Below are positions 9,290-18,710 of a stretch of DNA of 64,000 nt, in pieces. The first letter of the stretch is position 1. Each line of letters begins with the position of its first letter. The notes beneath the pieces are model-generated. The model saw only the letters and a program-made list of their open reading frames with translations. It did not search any database and was not told where the DNA came from. The DNA is taken from the NCBI GenBank assembly GCA_945862245.1, contig CAMAXN010000010.1, positions 1-64,000 on the forward strand. The letters run 5' to 3'. The translations under genes and the position numbers were made by a program. This DNA is from Prosthecobacter debontii (GTDB taxonomy: Bacteria; Verrucomicrobiota; Verrucomicrobiia; Verrucomicrobiales; Akkermansiaceae).

Positions 9290-9386
9290 TCTAGTTAATT
9301 ACAGATTCAATAATCCCAACCGCTAATAAACGCAAAAGGACGCGCATTTTGGAGAAATTACAAACGAAACACCGTAATCAAGCCCA

Positions 9387-9430
9387 TTGACTCTCTCAGG
9401 GGCCTTCCGCAGAAAGTAAATTCCTAATCC
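9387..9430 (+). repeat. Dispersed element copy E (diverged)
   Basis: The segment CTCTCTCAGGGGCCTTCCG followed by CAGAAAGTAAATTCCTAATCC aligns with copies F, G and H (consensus CTCTTTCAACGGCCTTCA ... AAATTCC) and has the same orientation as copies A-D. It is intergenic. Confidence 0.55.
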
Positions 9431-9443
9431 TAAAGAAGAAAAT

Positions 9444-9576
9444 GAACCACGGATAAACGCGGATCAACACTGATGCTAAGAGTATTAGAAAGAATTCTTA
9501 GTTCACCTAAAAAGTGAGACTGAAAAAATTCATAACTCTTTGATTATCCGTGTGTATTCGTGTCCATCTGTGGTTC
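9444..9576. repeat. Inverted repeat of the CCACGGAT/ATCCGTG type
   Basis: A left arm of about 33 bp (9444-9476, beginning GAACCACGGATAAACGCGG) and a right arm (9542-9576, ending CCATCTGTGGTTC) are imperfect inverted copies around about 65 bp. This CCACGGATGAACACGG-like word is a familiar dispersed intergenic repeat of environmental bacteria. The stretch 9290-9665 otherwise contains no gene that I can support. Confidence 0.7.
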
Positions 9577-9665
9577 CATTTCTGTTTCTAGGCTAATAGT
9601 ACTCGCAGAAAAAGACAACACTCACAGTGATTTGCGCAAAACACAGATCAAGTATGTTACCTTGG

Positions 9666-10916
9666 CTACCTGAGCTTACAATTCGGTAGCGTCTTTCTAA
9701 AGGCTTCGACGCCTGCAATAGTAACCTTGGTATCAAGAACATTAAGTATTCCTAAGCTTTCTAGCGACTTCAAGTGTTCCAGATCTGTGTCGGTCAGGGG
9801 ATTTTTTTCAATATGCAGCTCAGTCAGCTTCGTGAGTTTCCCAATTTCGGGCGGAAGCATGGTGAGTTGGTTACCTTCGAGATACAACCAGGTCAGGTTA
9901 GTTAGCTGTCCAATCTCAGGCGGTAGTGTGGTGAGTTGGTTACCTGCGAGCCCCAGATAAACTAGCTTTGTAAGTTTCCCAATCTCGGACGGTAGTGTGG
10001 TGAATTGTTTGCCATTGAGGGTCAAGACCGTCAGGTTTGTGAGCTGTCCAATTTCCGGTGGAAGCGTGGTGAGCTGGTTACTTTCAAGATACAACCACGT
10101 CAGGTTCGTAAGTTGTCCGATCTCAGGCGGGAGCGTGGTGAATGGGTTTTCTCCAAGCCCGATAATCATCAGCTTCGCGAGTTTCCCAATCACGGGTGGA
10201 AGCGTGGCGAATTGGTTGTTATGGAGAGACAACCCGGTCAGATTCACTAGCTGTGCAATCTCGGGCGGGAGCGTCGAGAGTTGGTTGTCCCAAAGACTCA
10301 AATCTATCAGATTTGTGAGCTGTCCGATCTCTGGGGGGAGCGTCGAGAGTTGGTTGTCCCAGAGCCTCAAATGTGTCAGGTTCATGAGCTGTCCAATTTC
10401 GGGCGGGAGCGTCGACAGATTGTTCCCAGTGAGGCTCAACTGCGTAAGCATTTTGAGTTTACCAATTTCGGGAGGAATCGTGGTGAGTTGGTTTTCTCCA
10501 ATATCCAGATGGTTCAGATTCGTGAGCCTTGCAATCTCGATCGGGAATGTGGTGAATTGGTTACGTTTGAGCCCCAGATACGTCAGGTTTGTGAGCTGAT
10601 AAATCTCGGGCGGAAGCGTGGAGAATTGGTTATCATGGAGGGTCAACCCGGTCAGGTTTGTAAGCTGTCCAACCTCTGGCGGGAGCGTTCGAAGGCCACT
10701 GAGCGTCAATAATTTATGGTCACGCTCAGCGCATTCATACATCTTTTTTAGAGCACGCTGGATTACAGGATCGTTGGTTTTTGCAGCCGCCTCATTGAGT
10801 TTCGCGAGAACGGCTGCTCGGTCATATTCGACCGGTACATCCTCGGCATTGCTGAAGCCGCAAACCAAAGTCAAATGCACAAGAGCAAGCAGCACGGAGT
10901 AAGACATTCGAGTCAT
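9666..10916 (-). CDS. Exported leucine-rich-repeat protein
   Basis: From ATG 10916 the protein has about 416 residues. It has a signal peptide (MSYSVLLALVHLTLVCGFSNA), a short helical segment, and then about twelve consecutive 23-residue leucine-rich repeats of the form LPPEIGQLTNLTxLxLxxNQ. The last repeat is a slightly different LRR (SLGILNVLDTKVTIAGVEAF). Such arrays form a curved solenoid for protein binding; the partner is unknown. A TTG at 10949 would lengthen the N-terminus by eleven residues, but the ATG fits the signal peptide better. It lies downstream of the FGE-like gene in the same leftward direction. The repeat array is unusually regular at DNA level, so its copy number could vary by recombination. 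Confidence 0.88.
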   Translation of the reverse strand: MTRMSYSVLLALVHLTLVCGFSNAEDVPVEYDRAAVLAKLNEAAAKTNDPVIQRALKKMYECAERDHKLLTLSGLRTLPPEVGQLTNLTGLTLHDNQFSTLPPEIYQLTNLTYLGLKRNQFTTFPIEIARLTNLNHLDIGENQLTTIPPEIGKLKMLTQLSLTGNNLSTLPPEIGQLMNLTHLRLWDNQLSTLPPEIGQLTNLIDLSLWDNQLSTLPPEIAQLVNLTGLSLHNNQFATLPPVIGKLAKLMIIGLGENPFTTLPPEIGQLTNLTWLYLESNQLTTLPPEIGQLTNLTVLTLNGKQFTTLPSEIGKLTKLVYLGLAGNQLTTLPPEIGQLTNLTWLYLEGNQLTMLPPEIGKLTKLTELHIEKNPLTDTDLEHLKSLESLGILNVLDTKVTIAGVEAFRKTLPNCKLR

Positions 10917-10958
10917 GGGTTTTTTCTGTAAAAGATACGATACATCCAAGGCCTTTTC

Positions 10959-11921
10959 CTATTTGTCTGCAGCAACGATGACCCGAAGGCCGTAGTTATA
11001 GCGGACCGTCTTGGGATCGGTCCAGCTGTTGCGTTGTGCAGAGCGGGACACGGTAGGAACGCTGTGAAACGACCCACTGCGCAGAGATGGCTTGTCGGTC
11101 TTCGTGGTATTCACCGGATCAACACTCGGTGACCTGCTGTAGAAGTCCTTTTCATACCAGTCACGACAGAATTCCCAGACGTTACCATGCATATCATACA
11201 AGCCCCAAGGGTTGGGCTTCAGCTGGCCGACCCGGTGGGCGTAGTCTTCCTTCTGCCCTGCATTTTCCCCGCCGTACCAGCCGTAGTCGATGAGTTTCGA
11301 TAGGTCATCTCCAAAGGAAAAAGTCGTGGTAGTTCCCGCGCGGCAGGCATACTCCCATTGCGCCTCCGTCGGGAGGGAGACGGTTCTACCCGTCTTCTTC
11401 GAAAGCTTATTGCAGAATTTGACGGCGTCATAAGAGTCAACAAAGGCAACGGGATAATCGTCAAAGCCTTCTGGTCTTGGCTGTAGACTCATGTATCCCA
11501 AGGCCCGCTCTGCCTTCCAAGGTTCAGTACTCATTACGGCCTTCCACTGGGCCTGCGTTACCTCGTAGATGCCCATGTAGAAAGGCTTACTGATCGTCAC
11601 CTCATGCGCAGGATACTCGTCGACCAAGTTATTCTCGAAGCCCCCTACCTTCTCGACTGTTTCAGCCGGGCTGTCGTGGTTGCCCATCATCAACTTGCCG
11701 GCCGGAATGAGCACGAGCTTCATCGATACCCCTTTGCCAAGGTCCAGCGTGAGTTGCCCAGCAGTCGCCGTATCCCCGGACGCCTCGTTTAAAGAAGCGC
11801 CTTTCCTCGCATTCTGCCCAAACGCTACCGGCACCAAGTCTACCTGCGCAGCCGTTAGGAGGATTGCTGATAGCAGGACAGCCGAAAACGGTTTCCATCT
11901 CAGAATACGTGGGTGAGTCAT
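10959..11921 (-). CDS. Exported SUMF1/formylglycine-generating-enzyme-like protein
   Basis: A 320-residue protein with a signal peptide ending near VPVAFGQ, followed by an FGE-sulfatase (SUMF1) fold. Visible motifs are FYMGIYEVTQAQWKAVM, NKLSKKTGRTVSLPTEAQWE, YACRAGTTTTFSFGDD, NPWGLYDMHGNVWEFCRDWY and RSGSFHSVPTVSRSAQR. Classical FGEs oxidise a cysteine in sulfatases, but most such bacterial exported paralogues lack demonstrated FGE activity and may be binding or sulfoxide-type enzymes. I chose ATG 11921 because the longer frame overlaps the upstream gene. No sulfatase gene is seen nearby. Confidence 0.85.
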   Translation of the reverse strand: MTHPRILRWKPFSAVLLSAILLTAAQVDLVPVAFGQNARKGASLNEASGDTATAGQLTLDLGKGVSMKLVLIPAGKLMMGNHDSPAETVEKVGGFENNLVDEYPAHEVTISKPFYMGIYEVTQAQWKAVMSTEPWKAERALGYMSLQPRPEGFDDYPVAFVDSYDAVKFCNKLSKKTGRTVSLPTEAQWEYACRAGTTTTFSFGDDLSKLIDYGWYGGENAGQKEDYAHRVGQLKPNPWGLYDMHGNVWEFCRDWYEKDFYSRSPSVDPVNTTKTDKPSLRSGSFHSVPTVSRSAQRNSWTDPKTVRYNYGLRVIVAADK

Positions 11922-11958
11922 TATTGGTTCCTTTGCGATGGATGATGCAGGACTTAAA

Positions 11959-14484
11959 TTATTGTTTTGTGAATGATTCGTCGGCAATGATACTGACAAT
12001 CAAATCACGCAATTTGTAATCGTTCTTCTTTGATTCATCCAAAAGGCGATGAATCTTTTCAGAATCAGCGTAATTCATCTTTCTTCCCATCGCATACTCC
12101 GAGAGCCTTGTGAGGACGTTCTTGGCAATTTTATCTTTGTCCTCCAACATTATTTTTTTTAATCCATCTATCCCCTCGATAGGCCGCCCGTCTCGGTCTA
12201 CGGTAGAGGTGTCCACTTTCGTCGTGGGTTCGAACTTTTGCGCCGTATGCTCGGTCTTGTTCATCTTTCCTTCGACGGTTACTTCGGTCGTTGTCTTGGT
12301 TACAACTAACTTCTGGTAATTCTCGCGAAACCGTCCGAAAACATCGAAATTTTCCAAGGCTAGGCCAAAGGGATCCATCTTGACGTGACAAGAGGCGCAG
12401 CTCGGATTGTTACGATGCTCATTGATACTGTCTTTGATGGTGAATGTTTCCGTAGGCGCTTGCAGAGCTCCTCCTGGAATGTTGGGAGGAGGTTCCAGTT
12501 CCAGTCCATAGATACTTTTGGCCACCCAAGCCCCCCGATAGAACGGGTTGGTGAATTCGCCATTGGTATTCATCATCAAAATACCCGCCTGCGTTAGTAG
12601 GCCGCCACGCAAGGACTCTTTATCCAGCATCACTTTTCGGAAGGCCTTTGCTTGTTGTTGTTTCTTCTCGTTAGCAATGAGCTCCGAGATTTTTGGGGTA
12701 ACGTCGTTTGGCGATTCCGTTTCTTCAGGAATGGTCACCGCATAAATCTGATTCAAAGGTTGATTGATTACCAAAAAATCAGAATCAATGAAATTGAGAA
12801 GGCTTAGATTCTCATTCAATATTACCTTAAAAAACTCAATACTTTCCTGCCTCATAAAGGGCCTAATTTCTGTAAACCCATTAAATGTTATTTTAAGAAG
12901 ATCAGTTTGCGGATTGACGACATCAATCTTATGAAGTTGGAGCCACTGCTCGGAGAAATCGGTAACGAAACGCTGAGATTTAGGGTCTTCCAGCATCCTT
13001 AAGGCCTCCGCAGAACGAACGCTTGGATCCTTCAACTTCCCTTCAGCAGCCAGCTTGATCAAACGGTCATCAGGCAGTGTATTCCACAAAAAATAAGACA
13101 ATCTGGAGGCAATGGCATACTCATCGAGATCGAGCAAATTTCCTTTATACTTATACAAAAAATTGGGTGAGCAGAGCATCATCGTCAAGCCCGATTGAAC
13201 GGCATCGAAGACATTCTGATCCTTTTCATACCTCTTTTTTGCGGCATCGAAAAATAGCGCCAATTCCCCCTCGCTCACCGGTCGGCGGAAGAGCTTAACG
13301 GCCAGCTTCTTAATGAATTGTTGATACAGCTCATGGGGATCAAGGTCTTTTAGGTCTTCGTAGTAGGTATTGTAAAACGCATTTTTTGGAGGCCAACTCT
13401 CATAATAGGGACCAGTCACATCAGCTGAAATGAGGTGAAATAATGCTTTTGGGAGCTTGGAAAAGGTCCAATCTTGCGGCAATGGGGGTATCGGCTTTAG
13501 TTTACTTAGATCTTTGGGTAATGGATAAAAATAATTGTAACTATAAATAACAGCATTCTGCCCTGGCTCCAAATATACCCGCACGGTATCGCTTAATAAA
13601 AAATCTTGGGTGCTGAGTATTTTTTGACTGATCTGAGGGTCTACATTCGTAGTGATCCTCAACCGTTCATTTTCTTTACCTAGGTCAACCTTGAAATATA
13701 AATCACGTTCCCTAAGAGGAACGGCTGGATCAATAAACGTAAAATGTCCATTGACCTTCACATCGTAATGGCCGGGAAATTTATCACCATATTTGAGTCC
13801 AAGCCCACGGGATGCGTCGTCGTAACGATACCCTTCGGTAGTCATACCGTCATTGGTAGATTCATAGCCCGCCACTCCATCGCTACCTAATCTGCGCCCT
13901 AAACCATTGTCATAACTATGATTGGTAGAAGTGGCCTCAGGCATGCCTCCCACGACCTTCTCGGCTATTTCAGAGGCAACTCGGAAATAGCTATCCATGG
14001 CATAGGGTGACATCACGAGCTTATCACCTTCGTTGTCAAAGCCATGTCTGGTGTTGTCCACGGGCAAGTGATTTTTGACTTCTAACTTGGTGAACAAAAC
14101 ATCATTGATCGTGTTCTCATATTCCGCTCGATTCAAACGCGTGAGAACACCTGGTAACGTTGATTTGACTGCCAGGTACTGTTTGGCCAAGAGCTTTTCA
14201 TAAATCGCCAGCTCCTCACTTGATGGCTTCTTCTTAGCTTTTTTGGGCGGCATTTCATTTTCCGCCAACACACCTAACAGTTCATCTAATAAATTATGAT
14301 CGTTCCAATCGCTGTCACTAAAGTATTCAAAATTGTGTCCGCCCTTGGCTTTATCATCACCATGACAACTGACACAGTAAGTGGTTAAGAAGGTTTTATT
14401 AAGGTCGAAGTCGATATTGCTTTCAACACCATACGCCAAAGGGGCTGAAGCCGATGCCAGCAACGCTAGGGATAAGATTCTCAT
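11959..14484 (-). CDS. DUF1592/DUF1588-type secreted protein with cytochrome c-like heme site
   Basis: An 841-residue exported protein of the planctomycete/verrucomicrobial family that combines a cytochrome-like segment with DUF1587, DUF1592, DUF1588 and DUF1585 domains. A signal peptide (MRILSLALLASASAPLAYG) is followed by CVSCHGDDKAKGG, a CxxCH heme-binding motif near residue 36. A second CxxCH (CASCHVKMDPFGLALENFD) lies near residue 710, typical of the DUF1588/DUF1585 part. The family is thought to act in periplasmic redox or polymer degradation, but the reaction is unknown. The start is ATG 14484, ten bases after the DUF1552 gene stop, so the two are cotranscribed, as is usual for this pair. 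Confidence 0.9.
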   Translation of the reverse strand: MRILSLALLASASAPLAYGVESNIDFDLNKTFLTTYCVSCHGDDKAKGGHNFEYFSDSDWNDHNLLDELLGVLAENEMPPKKAKKKPSSEELAIYEKLLAKQYLAVKSTLPGVLTRLNRAEYENTINDVLFTKLEVKNHLPVDNTRHGFDNEGDKLVMSPYAMDSYFRVASEIAEKVVGGMPEATSTNHSYDNGLGRRLGSDGVAGYESTNDGMTTEGYRYDDASRGLGLKYGDKFPGHYDVKVNGHFTFIDPAVPLRERDLYFKVDLGKENERLRITTNVDPQISQKILSTQDFLLSDTVRVYLEPGQNAVIYSYNYFYPLPKDLSKLKPIPPLPQDWTFSKLPKALFHLISADVTGPYYESWPPKNAFYNTYYEDLKDLDPHELYQQFIKKLAVKLFRRPVSEGELALFFDAAKKRYEKDQNVFDAVQSGLTMMLCSPNFLYKYKGNLLDLDEYAIASRLSYFLWNTLPDDRLIKLAAEGKLKDPSVRSAEALRMLEDPKSQRFVTDFSEQWLQLHKIDVVNPQTDLLKITFNGFTEIRPFMRQESIEFFKVILNENLSLLNFIDSDFLVINQPLNQIYAVTIPEETESPNDVTPKISELIANEKKQQQAKAFRKVMLDKESLRGGLLTQAGILMMNTNGEFTNPFYRGAWVAKSIYGLELEPPPNIPGGALQAPTETFTIKDSINEHRNNPSCASCHVKMDPFGLALENFDVFGRFRENYQKLVVTKTTTEVTVEGKMNKTEHTAQKFEPTTKVDTSTVDRDGRPIEGIDGLKKIMLEDKDKIAKNVLTRLSEYAMGRKMNYADSEKIHRLLDESKKNDYKLRDLIVSIIADESFTKQ

Positions 14485-14494
14485 TGAACTTGAC

Positions 14495-15736
14495 TTAAAT
14501 CTTGGCGCTTCCACTGCTGGTAGCGAAACTTTCGATTTCGAGCCCCAGATGCTGCAAGGCTGCGAGGTAGACGTTGTTCCGGTTATCTGCTCCATTAAAC
14601 TTAATATGTTTACCATGCTCAAATCCACCGCCAGCGACAATCACGGGATTATTCTTCATACCGTGGGCGCCTTCTTCTTTGTTAATACTCAGAGAACTGG
14701 TGATTAGACAAACTGTTTGATCCAATAGAGTTCCGCCCGATTTTGTCTTAGTCGACTTGAGCTTATCTAAGAAACGAGCCGTCTGCATCATGTAGGCTTG
14801 GTCCGCCTCGATGTTCTTAATAAATCCTTCTTCAGTATTAACCGCGTGGGAATCCGTATGATGACCAAGCCAATTCCATTCCGAATACACGTTTGCCACT
14901 CGGGTGACATCAAATTTGAATGCCAGATAGAGCAAATCCAAATAGGTTGAACGTTGATTGAAATGTGGGCACACTAAAATCTTTTGCAGATACTCACTGA
15001 GGCCGTCTGTTTTGAACTTCACGTTTTCAGGGAATGGCACCTCTACGTGCTCTTGACTCAACCAGCGCTCCGATCTTTGAATCGAAATTTCAGATTCACG
15101 CAAACTGGAAAAATACTCATCCAATTTGGCGCGGTCTTCTTGAGATACATTACCCATCATTCTCTTGGCATCATCTTTACTGGCATCCAGCATCGATTTT
15201 TTGAGCGCCAGCAATTCGGCCTGTTTTGTCTTATCGACTTTGCCGAAGATGTTTTGGAATAAAATCTGAACGTCCGCTATTGGGGAAACGGGCAATCCAT
15301 TCTTCCAAGAAATTCCATAGGAACTTCTCTGTTCTACGACCAGATTTCTAATTCGCGTTTCATTACCAATGTGAGCTGCCGCGACCTCATCTACTGAATC
15401 TTTAATCATCTGGAAATTTCCGGGTTCAGCATATTCTGCGAAAGCGAACATCGTGCTTTCGTGATTCCCGTAGTTCCTCAAATTCGTACAGAGAGTGAAA
15501 TCATCCTTCAAGTTTTCGAGTGGCTGGAAGGTGGAAGAACTCTGGTAGCCCGAGCCCGTCGAAGTCGGGAAGTTATCAGAACACATACCGTTGCCGATAT
15601 TCATGCAAAACAGACGGTTAGCCTTGCCGGTATCATCGCCAGTCAGATAGTCTCCAGTCAGACTTCGACCAAAGCTTTCCAATGCAGGTAACATCAACAC
15701 ACAACCCGCCGACTTTAACATATTGCGCCTATTCAT
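14495..15736 (-). CDS. DUF1552 family exported protein
   Basis: A 413-residue protein starting MNRRNMLKSAGCVLMLPALE, a twin-arginine-like leader. The body carries DUF1552 features such as RLFCMNIGNGMCSDNFPT, LCTNLRNYGNHESTMFAF, SWKNGLPVSP and the C-terminal NNPVIVAGGGFEHGKHIKF. It has the general look of a sulfatase/phosphatase-like fold of unknown activity. It is the first gene of a leftward operon with the DUF1592 gene and probably the FGE-like gene. The genes are typical neighbours in Verrucomicrobiota and Planctomycetota. Confidence 0.9.
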   Translation of the reverse strand: MNRRNMLKSAGCVLMLPALESFGRSLTGDYLTGDDTGKANRLFCMNIGNGMCSDNFPTSTGSGYQSSSTFQPLENLKDDFTLCTNLRNYGNHESTMFAFAEYAEPGNFQMIKDSVDEVAAAHIGNETRIRNLVVEQRSSYGISWKNGLPVSPIADVQILFQNIFGKVDKTKQAELLALKKSMLDASKDDAKRMMGNVSQEDRAKLDEYFSSLRESEISIQRSERWLSQEHVEVPFPENVKFKTDGLSEYLQKILVCPHFNQRSTYLDLLYLAFKFDVTRVANVYSEWNWLGHHTDSHAVNTEEGFIKNIEADQAYMMQTARFLDKLKSTKTKSGGTLLDQTVCLITSSLSINKEEGAHGMKNNPVIVAGGGFEHGKHIKFNGADNRNNVYLAALQHLGLEIESFATSSGSAKI

Positions 15737-15843
15737 AATGACAGTGTATTAGTATTTATTCAGACTCTTATACTTAGTTAATCGGGCATTTTATACAGGA
15801 AATTTCAGGAAAATGACAAATTTTTCAATCCCTTCCGACTCAG

Positions 15844-16386
15844 TCAACCTGGCCCTGAGTCACTGGGGGGTTGGCCAACACCGGTAACTCGTCTACGCCG
15901 GAAGAGATAGGGCATGAGAAATAGCTGAACCCCGGTGATTACCAAGGCGGCAAGCACGATGCCAGCGGGCAGGAAGACCCAAAGCTTGAAATGGTCGTTG
16001 AAGTAGGACCCGTCATGAATGCTCTCGATCAGGTCGGAGCGGCGGAAGGCCACGTGCAAGATCTTGGCCGTCTCGCTGTCGATCTGAATCTCATAACGGT
16101 TCTTGCACTGCACTTTGACCACTCCGTTGCCGGGCCTTACGTCTAAACGGTCAACATCTTCCCAGGACTCGATCTCTGCCTTGGGGACAGTCTTCGCGAC
16201 CTTGAGAATTCGCTCAAAGCCGATGGTGGGTTCTGTTCCGGCGCCGCGCTGGGTCGGCGGCTGGATGTAGGCTACGTCCTTCTTCAATTGCAGGACAATG
16301 CCGGAGGTGATGATGATCGTAATCGGCAGAAGGGCGATGATGGACCCCCACCTATGCAATAAGCGGCTGAGCTTGGAGAGTTTCAT
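15844..16386 (-). CDS. PepSY-domain membrane protein
   Basis: A 180-residue protein with an N-terminal membrane helix (LLHRWGSIIALLPITIIITSG), a periplasmic PepSY-like domain of about 90 residues (IQIDSETAKILHVAFRRSDL) and a second helix near residue 145 followed by a basic tail (FRRRRV). The LLHRWGS motif is typical of PepSY-TM proteins, often tied to iron reductase or TonB-dependent uptake genes. It starts 9 bp after the BNR-repeat gene stop, so it is probably in that operon. Confidence 0.8.
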   Translation of the reverse strand: MKLSKLSRLLHRWGSIIALLPITIIITSGIVLQLKKDVAYIQPPTQRGAGTEPTIGFERILKVAKTVPKAEIESWEDVDRLDVRPGNGVVKVQCKNRYEIQIDSETAKILHVAFRRSDLIESIHDGSYFNDHFKLWVFLPAGIVLAALVITGVQLFLMPYLFRRRRVTGVGQPPSDSGPG

Positions 16387-16394
16387 GCTGAGTG

Positions 16395-18662
16395 CTACTT
16401 TGCCATCTCCTGCTTGATCTTCTTAATCTGCTTTGTATCGAGGACAAAAACGCTTCTACCATGAGTACCTGCGACAATGTCGCCAGTCCCCTCATGGATT
16501 GCTAGATCATGCACCGGGCAGGTCGGCAGCGTCTTGCAAAGCGAGTGCCAAGTCTTGCCCTTATCGATGGAACAATATGCTCCTAGCTCGGTTCCAACAT
16601 ACAAAATATCCTGATCGGTCGGGTCTTCGCGTATCACATTGATTGACTCTGAGGGCATGTTGTTGACGATTGATTTCCAGGTCTCACCGAAGTCGGTCGA
16701 GATATACAGATAGGCCTCAAAATCGTCCTCACGGTATCCCGTCAGGGAAACAAACACGGTCCCCTCATCATACTTAGATGCGACAACGCGACTGACCCAT
16801 TTATTCGGCAGGCCCTTGTTGATATTTGTCCAAGTAGCTCCATCGTCTTTTGTTACATGCAGTTGCCCGTCATCCGTTCCGGCATAGAGCAAGCCCTTCT
16901 TAAGTGCGGATTCGGAGATGTCGGTAATGGTTCCGAAGGGAACATCTCCTTGCTTTTCAGGTCCCGGATTGGTTGACAGGTCGGGGCTGATACATTTCCA
17001 CTGGACGCCCCGGTTCTCGCTTTTGAATACGTAGTTGGCGCCAGCGTAGAGCGTCTTGGAGTCGTAATGCGACAGGATGAAGGGAGTCATCCAGTTGAAT
17101 CGCAGTTGCTTTCCCGCCGGCGCTGGGCCGAGTTGGATGCCAAATCTCTCACCTGTCTTTAGATTTCTTCGCTCCATCCCGCCAAACATGCCTTCGGTGT
17201 ACATCGTATCCAGTTCGTTCGGGTCGATCAGAGTAACGAAGTTGTCGCCACCATGGTCCCATTCCCAGTGCTCCTCGCCTAGGACCATCGGTTTCGCCTC
17301 ACCACCAAGCACGCCGTTATCCTGGGTGCCGCCCCATATCTTGTAAGGCTCACGCGCGTCGACGGAGATGGCGTAGAACTCGGCGATGGGCAGCGTGTTG
17401 ACGTGGAGCCACGTCTTGCCCCGATCGTGCGAGATATAGAGCCCGCCATCGGTAGCCAGCATAAGCCGGTCAGTATCGTCGGGATCAATGAACATGTCGT
17501 GATTGTCACAATGTGGAGTTTCGCGTCGGGCTTTGTAGGAAAGCATGGGAACGATGTGCTCGGAAATAATGCTCTGAGTCTTCCCTGCGTCGGGTGAATA
17601 GATAAGGTTGAAACCTACAATGAATATCTCGTCTTCGTTGTCCGGCATGACCCTGATGAGGCAGAAATCATAACCGATCCCCGTCTTCACTTCGCCCTCA
17701 TGGGTTTTGTGCCAGCTCTCACCCTTGTTGTCGGATCGATAGACCTCGCCCCCCACGCCGCGGTGGTCGCAGATGAGGTAGAGAACATTCGGATTTGAGG
17801 CCGCGATGGTGATGCCCATTCTGCCAACCTTCTCACCAGTGGGGAGCCCCTTAGTCAAAAGCTTCCACGTCTCGCCCGCGTCGGTCGATTTGTAGATTCC
17901 GCTGCCAGCACCGGCGACCACATTATTCCAAGCCTTCCTGTCACGCTCCCAGGCAACAGCATACAGGGTCTTGCTGTCAGACGGGTCCATGACGACTTCC
18001 ACGACGCCGACCTTCTCGGAGATATAGAGGATCTTTTCCCAGGTCTTGCCACCGTCGGTGGTCTTGAAGACGCCGCGCTGCTTGTTGTAGGTGTACTGGT
18101 GTCCGAGGGCCGCGACATACACGACGTCATTATTCTCCGGATCGATGATAACACGGCCGATGTGGTGCGTGTCGTTGAGCCCCATATTCTGCCATTCGCC
18201 CCCAGCGTCAGTAGACTTGAATACTCCCGTCCCGGCAATAGAACTGCGTGCCATGTGCCGCTCGCCGGTCCCAACCCAAACGAGGTTCGGATCCTTGTCG
18301 GATACCGTTACGACCGCAATAGAGGAAGTCGACTCGCTCTCAAAGATCGGTTTCCAAGTCGTGCCATTGTTGACGGATTTCCAGAGATTACCGGAGCCGG
18401 AGCCGCAGTAGAGGGTCGACTTCCGCTTTTTGACCGACCAAACGCTCTCGATCTTTCCGCCCTGGATCCTAGGACCAACAGCCGTCCACTCGACATCTTT
18501 GAATATCGACGATTCTCTCAGCTTCACATGATGATCCCAGGCCTTCATACGCACTTCGGGCGGTGTGGCCGGACCGACTTCCACTTCGGCTAAGAGGCGT
18601 AGTGGCGTGATTATTGAAAAAATGAAGAGGTAGATACTCAGGGTGCTGATTCTATTAGACAT
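16395..18662 (-). CDS. Exported BNR/VPS10-like beta-propeller protein
   Basis: A 755-residue protein with a signal peptide from ATG 18662 (MSNRISTLSIYLFIFSIITP). It then has many BNR/Asp-box repeats of the type S-x-D-x-G-x-T-W, for example STDAGGEWQNMG, TTDGGKTWEKIL, SHDRGKTWLHVN and SIDKGKTWHSLC. This layout matches the VPS10/sortilin-like or exo-sialidase-like glycosidase group common in Verrucomicrobiota. The catalytic residues of true sialidases were not identified, so a binding or glycosidase role stays open. It is followed closely by the PepSY gene and preceded by the S9 peptidase gene on the same strand. Confidence 0.85.
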   Translation of the reverse strand: MSNRISTLSIYLFIFSIITPLRLLAEVEVGPATPPEVRMKAWDHHVKLRESSIFKDVEWTAVGPRIQGGKIESVWSVKKRKSTLYCGSGSGNLWKSVNNGTTWKPIFESESTSSIAVVTVSDKDPNLVWVGTGERHMARSSIAGTGVFKSTDAGGEWQNMGLNDTHHIGRVIIDPENNDVVYVAALGHQYTYNKQRGVFKTTDGGKTWEKILYISEKVGVVEVVMDPSDSKTLYAVAWERDRKAWNNVVAGAGSGIYKSTDAGETWKLLTKGLPTGEKVGRMGITIAASNPNVLYLICDHRGVGGEVYRSDNKGESWHKTHEGEVKTGIGYDFCLIRVMPDNEDEIFIVGFNLIYSPDAGKTQSIISEHIVPMLSYKARRETPHCDNHDMFIDPDDTDRLMLATDGGLYISHDRGKTWLHVNTLPIAEFYAISVDAREPYKIWGGTQDNGVLGGEAKPMVLGEEHWEWDHGGDNFVTLIDPNELDTMYTEGMFGGMERRNLKTGERFGIQLGPAPAGKQLRFNWMTPFILSHYDSKTLYAGANYVFKSENRGVQWKCISPDLSTNPGPEKQGDVPFGTITDISESALKKGLLYAGTDDGQLHVTKDDGATWTNINKGLPNKWVSRVVASKYDEGTVFVSLTGYREDDFEAYLYISTDFGETWKSIVNNMPSESINVIREDPTDQDILYVGTELGAYCSIDKGKTWHSLCKTLPTCPVHDLAIHEGTGDIVAGTHGRSVFVLDTKQIKKIKQEMAK

Positions 18663-18710
18663 AAGGATTGATTCCAACGGAGAGTGGTGAGGCGGACGGA
18701 CCCTTGGCGG